In this document: positions 34,119 through 44,900 of the stretch, piece after piece
Layout of the letters: every line of letters begins with the position of its first letter
Numbering within the stretch: the stretch's first letter is position 1
DNA from: Chryseobacterium sp. Leaf405
GTDB taxonomy: Bacteria > Bacteroidota > Bacteroidia > Flavobacteriales > Weeksellaceae
Direction: 5' to 3'
Assembly (NCBI RefSeq): GCF_001425355.1
Contig: NZ_LMQN01000020.1
Span: 41,160 to 105,159 of the forward strand
Length of the DNA: 64,000 nt
The notes under the pieces: generated by a model
What the model was told of the DNA's origin: nothing
What the model saw: only the letters and a program-made list of their open reading frames with translations
The model's database searches: none
Program-made: the position numbers and the translations under genes

Positions 34119-35806
34119 GTACGATAGATTGGACGGTTCTTATTTTTACACTAGTTGCCGTGGTTGTTTACGGCGTATTCATCGGTCGTGGACAAAAAAG
34201 CAACGAATCTTACCTTAAAGCAGATAACAAAATGCCTTGGTACATTGTGCTGATCGGAATTATGGCGACTCAGGCAAGTGCCATTACCTTTCTTTCGGCA
34301 CCGGGACAGGCGTATACAGACGGGATGCGTTTCGTTCAGTATTACTTTGGTTTGCCTTTGGCGATGATTGTGATTTGTATCACTTTTATACCGATTTTTC
34401 AGCGATTGAATGTTTACACGGCTTACGAATATTTGGAAAACCGTTTCGATAAAAAGACAAGAGTACTCACTTCACTGCTTTTTCTTTTTTCCAGAGGTTT
34501 ATCAACGGGAATCAGCATTTACGCTCCGAGTATCATCTTGTCAAGTGTTTTAAACTGGAATATTTACTTAACCAACGTTTTAACAGGTGGAATTTTGTTG
34601 ATTTACACTTATGTTGGCGGTGCAAAAGCGATTGCTCACACTCAAAAATTACAGTTTCTCATTATTTTGGGAACAATGGCTTTTGCAGGGTATCTGCTTA
34701 TTCAGAATATGCCGAATGGAATTGGCTTTAAAGATGCACTATATCTGGCTGGGAAATCAGGAAAACTCAATGTAATCACCACAGAATTTGACTGGAAAGA
34801 TAAATACAATATTTGGAGTGGGTTAATTGGCGGTTTTTTTCTGGCATTGTCTTACTTCGGGACAGACCAGAGTCAGGTTGGGAGGTATATTACGGCGAAA
34901 GACAATACCAATGCAAAAATGGGTTTGCTGTTGAACGGATTGGTTAAAATTCCGATGCAGTTTGCAATTCTCCTGATTGGTGCTTTGCTTTTCACTTTCT
35001 TTTCTTTAAAACCGGCTCCGATTTATTTTAACGAACGCTCTTATCAACATTTAAAGGAAACACAACCTGAACAGGCTGCAGTATTTGAAAAAGAACATCA
35101 GGATTTACAACTAAAATTTAATGCAGAATCGAAAGAAATTTTAAAATTGAAAGAAACGCAATCTCCCGAACTTAATAAAACCGTTCAGGATTTTAAAAAT
35201 ACACAAACCGAGGTAAAAGCACTTCACGGAAGGGTAGAGAAAGCTATTAATAATTCAAACTATAATGCGGAGAAAACAGATACGAATTACATTTTCCTGT
35301 ATTTTGTAAAAAATACCTTGCCTGTTGGGATGATCGGGTTATTATTTGCCGTCATTTTTTTGGCAAGTTGGGGCTCAATCTCGGCAGCACTGAATTCCCT
35401 TGCTGCCTGCTCTTTAAAAGATGTTCATTTAATATTTAAGAAAGAAATTCCTGATGATACTACAGAATTGAAATACAGCCGCCTGCATACTTTAGCCTGG
35501 GGTATTTTCTCAATCGGTGTTGCCATGTTTGCCACTCAAATGGGTTCTCTAATCGAAGCAGTGAATGTTTTAGGTTCTCTTTTCTATGGTCCGATATTGG
35601 GGATTTTTCTTGTCGCATTTTACTACAAAAAAGTTGATGGGAAGAATGTATTTATTTCCGCAATATTATCAGAAATTGCGGTTATTACCGTTTATCAGTT
35701 TGATATCGTTTCTTTCCTTTGGCTTAACGTAATCGGGGCAGCGGCGGTAATTATATTTTCGGCAATCGGGTTGTTGTTTTATAAGCCGAAATCAGTAAAT
35801 TCGTAA
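34115..35806 (+). CDS. Sodium:solute symporter (SSS) family transporter
   Basis: A 563-residue inner-membrane protein with about 13-14 hydrophobic segments. SSS features: ASAITFLSAPGQAYTDGM in the first helices, AYEYLENRFD, and GGFFLALSYFGTDQSQVGRY near residue 240. An unusual feature is a hydrophilic, helical insert of about 80 residues (about 300-385, rich in Glu, Gln and Lys) between helices, which looks like a coiled coil. Substrate is unknown; its operon partner deacetylates amino sugars, so a sugar or amino-sugar product is a fair guess. Confidence 0.88.
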   Translation: MSTIDWTVLIFTLVAVVVYGVFIGRGQKSNESYLKADNKMPWYIVLIGIMATQASAITFLSAPGQAYTDGMRFVQYYFGLPLAMIVICITFIPIFQRLNVYTAYEYLENRFDKKTRVLTSLLFLFSRGLSTGISIYAPSIILSSVLNWNIYLTNVLTGGILLIYTYVGGAKAIAHTQKLQFLIILGTMAFAGYLLIQNMPNGIGFKDALYLAGKSGKLNVITTEFDWKDKYNIWSGLIGGFFLALSYFGTDQSQVGRYITAKDNTNAKMGLLLNGLVKIPMQFAILLIGALLFTFFSLKPAPIYFNERSYQHLKETQPEQAAVFEKEHQDLQLKFNAESKEILKLKETQSPELNKTVQDFKNTQTEVKALHGRVEKAINNSNYNAEKTDTNYIFLYFVKNTLPVGMIGLLFAVIFLASWGSISAALNSLAACSLKDVHLIFKKEIPDDTTELKYSRLHTLAWGIFSIGVAMFATQMGSLIEAVNVLGSLFYGPILGIFLVAFYYKKVDGKNVFISAILSEIAVITVYQFDIVSFLWLNVIGAAAVIIFSAIGLLFYKPKSVNS

Positions 35807-35844
35807 ACGAATAAATAACAATTAAATAAACAAATAAAAATAGT

Positions 35845-36363
35845 ATGAAAACAATGATTAAATCTGCGACTGTACTTTTTGCTGCAATGACGATTTCAGT
35901 AAATGCATTTGCACAGGACACTAAAAAACCTGCAAGTCCTCCGGCTACTGCAACGGGAAAAATTAAAGATGCAACCATTACCGTTGCCTACAGTAGTCCT
36001 TCTGTGAAAGGTCGTACAATTTGGGGTGATTTAGTTCCTTATAATAAAGTTTGGCGTGCAGGTGCCAATGAAGCTACTACTTTCGAAACGGATAAAGATA
36101 TTACCGTTCAGGGTAAAAAATTGGCTGCGGGTAAATACAGTTTTTTCTTAATTCCTAAGGAATCCGGAACATGGACTGCGATTTTTAACAAAGAGCCAAA
36201 ACAATGGGGCGCTTATAAATACGAAGAATCTAAAGATGTTTTACGTGTTGATGTTAAAACAAAAGCTTTACAAACGACACAAGAAAATTTAGTGTACAAA
36301 GTGAACAATAATGGATTCACAATGGATTGGGATAAAATCTCAGTTCCTGTAGAGATAAAATAA
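35845..36363 (+). CDS. DUF2911 domain secreted protein
   Basis: A 172-residue protein with a signal peptide (to NAFAQ). The mature part is a single DUF2911 domain: ITVAYSSPSVKGRTIWGDLVPYNKVWRAGAN, EATTFETDKDITVQGK and GKYSFFLIPKESGTW. Common in Bacteroidota, no biochemical function established. Same strand as the PIG-L/symporter operon and 38 bases after it, followed by a terminator. Confidence 0.9.
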   Translation: MKTMIKSATVLFAAMTISVNAFAQDTKKPASPPATATGKIKDATITVAYSSPSVKGRTIWGDLVPYNKVWRAGANEATTFETDKDITVQGKKLAAGKYSFFLIPKESGTWTAIFNKEPKQWGAYKYEESKDVLRVDVKTKALQTTQENLVYKVNNNGFTMDWDKISVPVEIK

Positions 36364-36381
36364 GTTTAGATATTAGAAATT

Positions 36382-36407
36382 AAATCCCGTTAATTCGGGA
36401 TTTTTTT
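36382..36407 (+). terminator. Rho-independent terminator after the DUF2911 gene
   Basis: AAATCCCG at 36382-36389 pairs with CGGGATTT at 36396-36403, followed by a T run. Confidence 0.88.
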
Positions 36408-36556
36408 GTTATTATGTATTTGAATGTTCTTTATCACTTAAAATAAATCTAGACCCTATTCTTGAAGTTTCTCAAAAAAGCATAAAAAATAAGATACTGT
36501 TATTAAATAAATGCCTGCCAGCAAAAGAAGTATAATTTTTGCTTTCTTTCATTTTA

Positions 36557-38587
36557 ATGATAAAATTATATACTCTTCCTCTCTTTTTATATGCTTCGCT
36601 TTTATTTTCTCAAAGAAAAGATTCTGTTGCGCTCATTTCAGAAGTAAGAATTGATACTTATAAAAAACCGACGGCGTTTATTAATTCCACAAAATCCGTT
36701 TCAGTAGTTTCGGAAGATCTGCTCAGGCAGAATACACCTGAAAGAATGCTGGAATCCATCAATCAGACTGCGGGGGCAAGAATGGAAGAACGTTCTCCGG
36801 GAAGCTACAGAATTTCTCTTCGCGGAAGCACTTTAAGATCACCTTTCGGGGTTCGGAATGTCAAAGTTTATCTTGATGATTTTATTTTGTCAGATGCTTC
36901 CGGAAATACTTATTTCAATAGTATATCTCCCCAACTCATCGATAGAATGGAAATTTATAAAGGTCCTGAAAGTGGTGATTACGGAGCGGTAACAGGAGGA
37001 ACAATACTTTTAAAAACAAAAAATTCAGAACAACTATCTTCCAATTTATCGATTGGAAGTTATGGGACTTTTAATCAGAATTTTAATCTTTCGAAACAGA
37101 TTGGAAAACATTTTTTTGAAATTTTTCAAAATTACTATCAGACCGATTCTTATCGTGAACAATCTAAAGTTCTGCGAAAACAGATTTTTGTGAAGGACAA
37201 TTTTCAATATTCAGAAAAAGGAATGTTGAAAGGAATGCTAATGTATTCAGACCTCAATTATCAAACACCTGGCGGACTGACTTTAGAACAAATGAATATC
37301 AACAGAAAACAGGCAAGACCAGCAACCGCATCTGCTCCCGGTGCCAATGAACAAGATGCTGGGATAAGAAATAAAATGATTTTAGCAGGACTTTCTAATG
37401 AGTATCAGTTAAACCCCAATTTTTCTCATTTTATTCTGGTTCAGGGATCTTATGTAGATTTTGAAAACCCCTTTATTACCAATTTTGAAAATCGGTTTGA
37501 GAATAATCTGGCTCTAAGAACGCATTTCAATTTTGAAAAAGTAATGCATCACATTTCCTTAGCTTACCGAATTGGTTTTGAGGGCGGAATTAATACGATG
37601 ATCATTAAAAATTATGACAATAATAAAGGAATTGAAGGAAATCCGCAGAATTTTGATCGATTGAAAAATGCTTCAGGCTTTTATTTTCTTTCACAAAAAT
37701 TAAATGTGAATGAAAAATTATTCACAGATATTTCTATAAGCCTAAATTCAAATTCCTATGACTGGGAAAGAACCTATCCTGAGATCCAAACAGGAAAAGT
37801 AAATTTTAAAAATCAATGGTTACCAAATTTTGGAGTGACTTATTTGCTTGGAAAAGGGTTTTCGGTTCGGGGAAAAATAGGAAAAGGTAATTCTGCTCCT
37901 ACGAATGAAGAAATCCGTTCTTCTAATCAGGAATTTAATACCAATCTTAGTCCTGAATATGGCTGGAATAAGGAAGCTGGTATCAGGAAACAATTCGGTA
38001 ATTCTATTTTTATCGAAGGAAGTTATTTCGATTTTCGGATGAAAGATGCGATTGTAAGAAGACAGAATGAAGGAGGGCAGGAATATTTTGTCAATTCGGG
38101 GGAAACGGTTCAGAAAGGGTTAGAACTCCTTTTGGAATCTAAGAATTTCAATTTTAAAAATGATTTCTTCAGCTATTTTAAATTTAGATTCTCAGGAAGT
38201 TTTTACCAATTTAAGTTTAAAGATTACCGGCAGAATGAAAATGATTTTTCAGGAAATGATTTAACCGGCGTTCCAAGAACTGCAATCAGCAGTTTATTGA
38301 GTTTTACTTTTTTTAAGAAACTGAATATTGATTATTCCCATTTTTATACTTCTAAAATTCCTCTGAATGATTCCAATTCAGTTTGGTCAGAACCAAATTT
38401 AATTGGAAATGTGCAATTTAGATTTCCGTTAGATTTTGAAAAGACAAGAGTCAATTTATATCTTCAGATTCAGAATTTATATAATGAAGATTATGTTTTA
38501 GGATTTGACATCAATGCTTTTGGAAACCGCTATTATAATCCTGCTGCAAAACGAAATTTCGTACTGGGAATGCAGGTTCAGTTTTAG
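36557..38587 (+). CDS. TonB-dependent outer-membrane receptor
   Basis: The start at 36557 (MIKLYTLPLFLYASLLFSQ) gives a proper signal peptide; a TTG start at 36539 is unlikely. The 676-residue protein has a plug domain at about 40-170 (SPGSYRISLRGSTLRSPFGV, KVYLDDFILSD, RMEIYKGPESGDYGAVTGGT) and a C-terminal beta-barrel ending in an aromatic residue (MQVQF). No N-terminal carboxypeptidase-like repeat or SusD partner is present, so it is not a SusC-type glycan importer; siderophore, metal complex or vitamin uptake is more likely. Stands alone between terminators. Confidence 0.88.
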   Translation: MIKLYTLPLFLYASLLFSQRKDSVALISEVRIDTYKKPTAFINSTKSVSVVSEDLLRQNTPERMLESINQTAGARMEERSPGSYRISLRGSTLRSPFGVRNVKVYLDDFILSDASGNTYFNSISPQLIDRMEIYKGPESGDYGAVTGGTILLKTKNSEQLSSNLSIGSYGTFNQNFNLSKQIGKHFFEIFQNYYQTDSYREQSKVLRKQIFVKDNFQYSEKGMLKGMLMYSDLNYQTPGGLTLEQMNINRKQARPATASAPGANEQDAGIRNKMILAGLSNEYQLNPNFSHFILVQGSYVDFENPFITNFENRFENNLALRTHFNFEKVMHHISLAYRIGFEGGINTMIIKNYDNNKGIEGNPQNFDRLKNASGFYFLSQKLNVNEKLFTDISISLNSNSYDWERTYPEIQTGKVNFKNQWLPNFGVTYLLGKGFSVRGKIGKGNSAPTNEEIRSSNQEFNTNLSPEYGWNKEAGIRKQFGNSIFIEGSYFDFRMKDAIVRRQNEGGQEYFVNSGETVQKGLELLLESKNFNFKNDFFSYFKFRFSGSFYQFKFKDYRQNENDFSGNDLTGVPRTAISSLLSFTFFKKLNIDYSHFYTSKIPLNDSNSVWSEPNLIGNVQFRFPLDFEKTRVNLYLQIQNLYNEDYVLGFDINAFGNRYYNPAAKRNFVLGMQVQF

Positions 38588-38668
38588 GGTTTTGATGCTT
38601 TATTACCCTCATAATTCAAAATATGGCTTAATTTCTGTATTAATACGATAACACCAAAATGTATTAAT

Positions 38669-38749
38669 ATGTATAAAAAAATGATGAAGGTCGGATATAA
38701 TCTTTTTGGAGCGATTGTTACCAAAATTATCTATGATCAAATCAAATAA
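38669..38749 (+). other. Possible 26-residue ORF
   Basis: ATG at 38669 gives a short basic peptide (MYKKMMKVGYNLFGAIVTK...) ending at 38749. It sits alone in the 279-base gap between the TonB receptor and the sorbosone-dehydrogenase-like gene. It could be a small membrane-associated peptide or chance. The rest of this gap shows nothing clear. Confidence 0.25.
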
Positions 38750-38866
38750 AGTTTAAATTCCTTCGTCACACGCAGGGATTTTTTATTAGCAGATAATACA
38801 CATAATTATTCAATGTTGGCAGTCTGCTTAAAAAAAATAATAAAACCTTATATCAAAAAAAATAAT

Positions 38867-40186
38867 ATGAAAAATTACCTTTTGCCCTCAGTCGCTGTGC
38901 TGCTGTTCAGCTGCAAGAAAACTGATCAAACGAATAAGTCCTCAGGACAGGAAAAAGAAATTGCCACACAGACCGATACATTAAAATTACCACCTCCTGA
39001 TGAAAAGGGAGCAAAGAACAAGTTCAGTAACGTCATTGGCTGGCCTAAAGATAAAGCACCAACAGCTCCGAAAGGGTTTACTGTTACCCGCTTTGCAGAC
39101 AATATCAAAAGCCCCAGAAATATGATACAGGCAGAAAATGGAGATGTTTTTGTGGTGCTTTCCAACTCAGAACGTTCTACTGCCGAAAAAATCAAAAATG
39201 ATATCAGTGGAAAAAGCGATGCCGAAGTAGGAGGAAAATCTGCCAATAAAATTATTCTTTACTGTGATGCTAATAAGGATGGAATCCCGGAATCCTCATC
39301 TGTCTTTTTGGATAATCTTAATCAACCGTATGGAATGCTGATCATCAAAGACCAGTTTTATGTTGCCAATACAGATGGTCTTTGGGTTTATCCTTACAAG
39401 ATGGGAGATTTGAAAATTACCAAACCGGGTAAAAAGATTGTCAATCTGCCGGCAGGTGGCTATAACAACCATTGGACGAGGAATCTAATAGCCAGTAAAG
39501 ACCAGTCAAAAATTTATATCTCTGTTGGGTCTGGCAGTAATGTCGGTGAAAACGGAATGGAAAATGAAGTCAGAAGAGCTAATATTCTTGAAGTAAATAC
39601 CGATGGAAGTGGCGAAAAAATCTATGCATCAGGTCTTAGAAATCCTGTGGGAATGAGCTGGAACCCTGTAACAGGTGCATTGTGGACGGTGGTGAATGAA
39701 AGAGATGAATTGGGTGATGAGTTGGTTCCCGATTATTTAACGAGTGTAAAACAGGGCGCATTTTACGGCTGGCCTTATGCTTATTTTGGTAAAAACGAAG
39801 ATCCCAGAAGAAAAGGAGAGAAGCCGGATATGGTCGCTAAAACAATTGTTCCGGATGTACCTTTGGGCAGCCATACTGCATCTTTAGGACTAACATTTTA
39901 CACAGGCTCGCAGTTTCCTGATGTCTATAAAAATGGTGCTTTCATCGGACAGCACGGTTCATGGAATCGCTCTTCATTAGTTGGGTACCAGGTTGCATTT
40001 GTTCCTTTTAAAAATGGAAGACCTTCTGGTTCTTATCAGCCATTTCTGACAGGGTTTATAGCTAATAAAGAAAAAGGCGACGTGTACGGAAGACCCGTTG
40101 GAGTTCTTCAGACTGCTGATGGTTCTTTACTGGTAGCAGATGATGTAGGAGGAATTGTTTGGAAAGTATCTGCGGATAAAAAATGA
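38867..40186 (+). CDS. PQQ-dependent sugar dehydrogenase (L-sorbosone dehydrogenase-like) lipoprotein
   Basis: The ATG at 38867 (MKNYLLPSVAVLLFSC) gives a lipoprotein signal; the longer frame from 38813 adds a non-signal stretch. The 439-residue product is a six-bladed beta-propeller of the soluble glucose/sorbosone dehydrogenase family: KGFTVTRFADNIKSPRNM near residue 70, NHWTRNLIASKDQSKIYISVGSGSN, GLRNPVGMSWNP and WTVVNERDELGDEL. Family members oxidise sugars or aldoses at the periplasmic side using PQQ. No PQQ biosynthesis genes are in the window, so cofactor supply is unknown. Terminated at 40308-40334. Confidence 0.85.
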   Translation: MKNYLLPSVAVLLFSCKKTDQTNKSSGQEKEIATQTDTLKLPPPDEKGAKNKFSNVIGWPKDKAPTAPKGFTVTRFADNIKSPRNMIQAENGDVFVVLSNSERSTAEKIKNDISGKSDAEVGGKSANKIILYCDANKDGIPESSSVFLDNLNQPYGMLIIKDQFYVANTDGLWVYPYKMGDLKITKPGKKIVNLPAGGYNNHWTRNLIASKDQSKIYISVGSGSNVGENGMENEVRRANILEVNTDGSGEKIYASGLRNPVGMSWNPVTGALWTVVNERDELGDELVPDYLTSVKQGAFYGWPYAYFGKNEDPRRKGEKPDMVAKTIVPDVPLGSHTASLGLTFYTGSQFPDVYKNGAFIGQHGSWNRSSLVGYQVAFVPFKNGRPSGSYQPFLTGFIANKEKGDVYGRPVGVLQTADGSLLVADDVGGIVWKVSADKK

Positions 40187-40307
40187 CTTTAAAAGTGTGC
40201 TACTTAAGCTGTATCGATGCTTATTGTACTTTAAGTGATAAAATATTGACCAATTAAAAATTATATTTTTTTTTCGGATAGGCTTTACGACTTCAATACA
40301 AATGTTT

Positions 40308-40334
40308 ACCCTCTGGAAAGCCGGAGGGTTTTTC
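40308..40334 (+). terminator. Rho-independent terminator
   Basis: ACCCTCTGG at 40308-40316 pairs with CCGGAGGGT at 40321-40329 (one G-T pair), a 4-base loop, then TTTT. Placed after the sorbosone-dehydrogenase-like gene and before the convergent CDF gene. Confidence 0.8.
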
Positions 40335-40369
40335 GCATAATGAAACATCTCAAAATCTGATGGTATAAA

Positions 40370-41263
40370 TTATTCTGGCTGAATAATGACAAAATGAACC
40401 AATGGAAATTCTTTTTTTATATTTTCCCGAATACGCTTTATGGCCTCGGTGATCTCTTCGGTATCAAGATGATCTTCGAAATCGATGATGAGCATCAACA
40501 CCACTTCCTCGGGTGATTGGTAAGTGGAAAGTATACTTTTTGTTCTTAAAACCGCAGCATCTTTTTCAGCTAGTTTGGCAATCTTCTCTCTCGTTTCGGG
40601 TGCTATCCCTTCTCCCATCAATAAACTTCTGCTTTCTCTGGCCAAAATGAAAGAAACAAAAACCAGTATCAATCCCACAATAACCGATGCCAGCCCATCC
40701 AGTTCCGGTATCTGGAAAGAATGGCTGATTCCCATCAATATCATAACAACAATAAGACCTGACACGGCTGCCCCATCTTCAAAGACTACGAGAAAACTTG
40801 CGGGATCCTTGCTTTTAATAATCGCATCCCACCATTTCAGTCCTTTGCGGGTTTTGTTGAATTCTTTGACGGCTATAAAAAGGGATGTGCCCTCGAAAAT
40901 AAGAGAAAGTATTAGAACAATATAATTCCAGAAGGGGTCTTTCATTACTTCAGGTTCTATAATGTGTAGAATTCCCTGATAAATTGATAATGCACCACCA
41001 AGCCCGAATATCAATATGGAAACAACAAAAGACCAGAAATACAATTCCTTGCCATAGCCAAAAGGATGAAACTCATCTGCCGGCTTTTTGCTCCTTTTTA
41101 ATCCATACAATAATAACAGCTGGTTGGTGGTATCAACAGTGGAGTGGATCCCTTCAGAGATCATAGAAGAACTGTTGGTGAATGCCCCTGCGATAAATTT
41201 TGTCAGAGCAATCAGCAGATTGGCGGCAAGTGCACTATAAATTGATTTATGATTATTGGCCAT
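40370..41263 (-). CDS. Cation diffusion facilitator (CDF) transporter
   Basis: A 297-residue membrane protein with six hydrophobic segments and a C-terminal cytoplasmic ferredoxin-like domain (about 215-297). Metal-site residues of the family are visible: SMISEGIHSTVDTTNQ in helix 2 and EDGAAVSGLIVV in helix 5, with the HPFGYGKELYFWS loop after helix 2. It would export Zn2+, Fe2+, Mn2+ or a similar ion in exchange for protons. The first helix-2 position has E rather than the H or D of many zinc exporters, so metal choice cannot be called. Stands alone. Confidence 0.9.
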   Translation of the reverse strand: MANNHKSIYSALAANLLIALTKFIAGAFTNSSSMISEGIHSTVDTTNQLLLLYGLKRSKKPADEFHPFGYGKELYFWSFVVSILIFGLGGALSIYQGILHIIEPEVMKDPFWNYIVLILSLIFEGTSLFIAVKEFNKTRKGLKWWDAIIKSKDPASFLVVFEDGAAVSGLIVVMILMGISHSFQIPELDGLASVIVGLILVFVSFILARESRSLLMGEGIAPETREKIAKLAEKDAAVLRTKSILSTYQSPEEVVLMLIIDFEDHLDTEEITEAIKRIRENIKKEFPLVHFVIIQPE

Positions 41264-41337
41264 TTTTGAAACTAAGATATTTAGGTATAAAGATTATTTA
41301 ACTTTTCAGCGTAAGTAAGTCACTTTATAATTTGTTG

Positions 41338-41707
41338 TCAACTGGTTTTCTTCATTCCCGATATGATACGTTTTCTATGGATAAAGCCCCAGTCTGCAAT
41401 AGTATTGGTAAGCTAGCTACTGGAGAGATTTACCATAGTCTGTGATCTGATATTCTACAGCGATAGGCACCGTGTTGAGGACGTGACGGTCAATCAATTC
41501 ATTGGTTTGCACATCTTTTGACTCGCAGCTGAGCATCTTGCAGGAAATACCCTTAACTTCTTTCAGCAATTCTGAGTATTGCATCGGCTTATAGCATAGA
41601 CAGTCAATAATGGACATTTTCCATTTCATATTTAAAATTTTCATTGTATCAATTATTGCCAGTATTTTTTGGCTGCAGTCCTTCACCAGATCAAATTCTT
41701 TTTTCAT
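41338..41707 (-). pseudogene. HxlR family regulator, frameshifted near the C-terminus
   Basis: An HxlR winged-helix gene that reads normally for about 95 residues (MNMKWKMSIIDCL-like core, GISCKMLSCESKDVQ, VEYQITDYGKSLQ), then meets TAG. The missing end, ADWGFIHRKRIISGMKKTS, is found in a different frame down to a TGA at 41338. Two single-base deletions (around the TAG and shortly after it) explain the change. The helix-turn-helix is also eroded: the segment after GISCKMLS reads CESKDVQTN where the family has KELKDLE. No adjacent target gene remains. Confidence 0.75.
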
Positions 41708-41758
41708 ACGATTCACTTGGTTACCCGGTTCTCACTATAACTTTTTATCACTTGGATA

Positions 41759-41766
41759 CAAATATA
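41759..41766 (-). promoter_or_regulatory. -7 element of the decayed HxlR gene
   Basis: Reads TATATTTG on the minus strand, about 52 bases upstream of the ATG at 41707. The promoter seems intact even though the gene is not. Confidence 0.4.
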
Positions 41767-41882
41767 CACATTGAAGATCTAACTTTGCTTCTTTGTGAAA
41801 GCAGATGTTATTTTATAATCTATCAACTTCAGAGCAATATTTTTATCATTTTATTAATGACTTTTAAATAAGTAGGGATTAT

Positions 41883-41890
41883 TATATTTG
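41883..41890 (+). promoter_or_regulatory. -7 element for the hybrid kinase operon
   Basis: TATATTTG, a perfect TAnnTTTG, giving an AT-rich leader of about 95 bases to the ATG at 41991. No standard -33; CTTT lies 18 bases upstream. Confidence 0.42.
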
Positions 41891-41990
41891 TAAACTTGTA
41901 ATTGTTTTATAAATAAATATTTTTATAAAAAGTTATTTTTAAAAATATTATAATGATATTTATTTAATTTTAAATATTTTAGTCGCTAAT

Positions 41991-44900
41991 ATGATGAATA
42001 ATATCATTCCTGATAATGAGATAGGAAGATTGAAAAAATTAGAATTTTTTGATCTCCTGAATTTAGGCAAAGATCCTCAATTTGATGTTTTTGCAGAGAC
42101 TGCATGTCTTATTGCCGATTGTCCTGCTTCCTTAATTGCGATCATGGAAAGTGAGACGCAGACTATCCAAAGTTGTATAGGTCTGGAGATTGATTCTGTA
42201 GAGCGCGAGAATACGGTTTGCCAGTATTCAATAGCAAGCGGAGAGGTTGTGATTATTAATGATACCCTTTTGGATGACAGATCCCGGAATAATCCATTAA
42301 TTTTGGAAGGAGGGATACGATTTTATGTAGGTATACCATTTGTTGACGACGAGGGTTTTGCGCTAGGCACAATCTGTGTGATTGATTATAAGCCCAGAAC
42401 GATAACAGACAGTCAGATTACAGCACTCAAAAAGCTTGCAGATGTTATTTCTAACCTTCTAACGACAAAGAGAAAGATAATATATGCAGAATATTTTCAG
42501 CAGCTCTTCAATATATCCAATAATCTGATCTGTGTTTTGGATGACGAATTGAAGTTCAAAGATTTCAATCCGGTCGTCGAAAAAATCTTCTCATTAAAGA
42601 AAGAAGAAGCAATTGGGCTTGGTTTCAACCAGGTTTTCGGTGAAGAAAATAAGGACGAACTTCTAAAACTTAAAGATTTTAAGAGTGCTCACGAAATATC
42701 TTTTACTACTTCTACAGTAATTGAAGACGGCAGTTCTGTGATTGTAGAATGGGTGTTGAAACCCAATCAGGAACTTTCTGAAATTTTCTGTTTCGGAATC
42801 AATATCACTTCACAGACGGAGGAAAAAAGTCAGTTGGAAAGCTCAGAGAGACGCTTTAGAAGTTTTTTTGAAAATGCTATCGGTTTGATGAGTATGCACG
42901 ATATGGAAGGTAATATTCTTGCTGTCAATGAAAAAGGTAGAGAAACGCTGCACTATTCTGTAGATGAAGTGAAAAATTTAAATCTTAGAGATCTTGTTCC
43001 TGAGCATAATTGGCCTTCTTTAAATCAATATCTTGATCGGATTAATAAAAATAAGGAAGACATCGGAACCATGATTCTGAAGGCAAAAAATGGCGTAGAG
43101 CAGGTCTGGATGTATCACAACCTGGTCGAGATAGATAAAGAAGGAAAACCTTATACAGTAAGTACAGCGTTGAATGTCACTGAAAGAATGGCTTTAGAGA
43201 AAGACCTGATTCATACAAAAAAAATGCTGGAAGAGACAAGTTCTGTAGCTCAAGTAGGTGGTTGGGAAGTAAATTTGAAAAAAAATACCGTATTATGGTC
43301 GCAAAGTACAAAAGAAATTCATAAGATAAGTCACGACTTTCAGCCTGATTTCGAAAATGCCATTGGTTTTTATAAAGAAGATAGCAGAGAAAGAGTTAAA
43401 TTCTTATTCAATAGAGCAATAACAGAAGGAATTCCATATGATGATGAATTTCAACTAGTTCGTAATGATGGAGTTACAATCTGGGTAAGGGTAAAAGCAA
43501 TTCCGGAGTTTGAAAATGGTGTTTGCAGCAGGGTTTTCGGTATAATTCAGGATATTGATGTCTTCAAAAAAATGTTTCTTGATATTGCTAAAAAAGAAGC
43601 CATGATGCAATCTTTTGTAACATATGTTCCGGTTGCTGTGGCGATGTTTGATAAAGATCTTAATTATATTTCTGTAAGCAGCCGATGGAGAGAGGAATTC
43701 AAAATGGATGAGAAGGATATTATCGGAAAGAATCTTTTTGTTTTATCACCAAACATTCCTGAAGAAAGGAAAGAAATTTATCATGCTGCTTTGCAGGGCA
43801 AAACTTATATAAATGAAGATTTTGCGATCAATATTGATGGCAAAGAAGAAATTCAGCATTTCGATCTCAAGGTGGGTCCATGGTATCTTTCGGATAATGA
43901 AATCGGAGGGGTGATTGTATCTGTACAGGATATTACCAGTGCGGCACACACCAATGAAGAACTTAAAAATGCAAAAAAAATCGCTGATACCGCAAGTAGA
44001 GCAAAATCAGAATTTCTTGCAAATATGAGCCATGAAATCCGTACTCCTTTGAACGGGATTATAGGATTCTCAGATCTTCTTTTAAGAACCCCACTCAATG
44101 AGATTCAGACTCAATACCTTAATTATATTAATGAATCCGGAGAAAATCTTCTGAACATTATTAATGATATTCTGGATTTTTCTAAAATAGAATCCGGTAA
44201 AATGGATCTTTTGATTGAGAAAAGCGATGTTTACGACATGGTGAGCCAGGTTATTAATGTCATTCTGTATCAGTCTCAGAGAAAAAACATAGAGCTTCTT
44301 CTTAATATAGAGCCTGGGCTTCCGAAAACACTGTTACTTGATGAATCCAGATTAAAGCAAATTTTGATCAACCTTCTTGGTAATGCTGTTAAGTTTACGG
44401 AAAAAGGCGAAATTGAGCTGAAGGTAGAAAAACTCCGCATGGATGACAAAAACATTGTTCTGCGTTTTTCTGTAAGAGATACGGGAATAGGTATCCCTGT
44501 TGAAAAGCAGAAACATATTTTTGATGCCTTCACTCAGGAAAACAGTTCTATTAGCAAACGTTATGGCGGGACCGGTCTTGGTCTTACCATATCAAACAAT
44601 ATTCTGGGATACATGGGAAGTCATCTATCGTTGATCAGTACGCCTGAAAAAGGATCTGTATTTTTCTTCGATATTGAAATTCCTTATGAAATATCAGAAT
44701 TGAGAGAAGAAGATCTTACTATAAAAAAAGTGCTTGTGGTGGATGATAATGAAGCAAACAGAATCATTCTTCAACACATGCTTACTTATAAAAATATAGA
44801 ATCTACATTGGCAGCCAACGGAATGGAAGCCTTACAGATATTGCTTAAAGGTGAACATTTTGATGCGATACTGATGGATTATCATATGCCGATAATTTCA

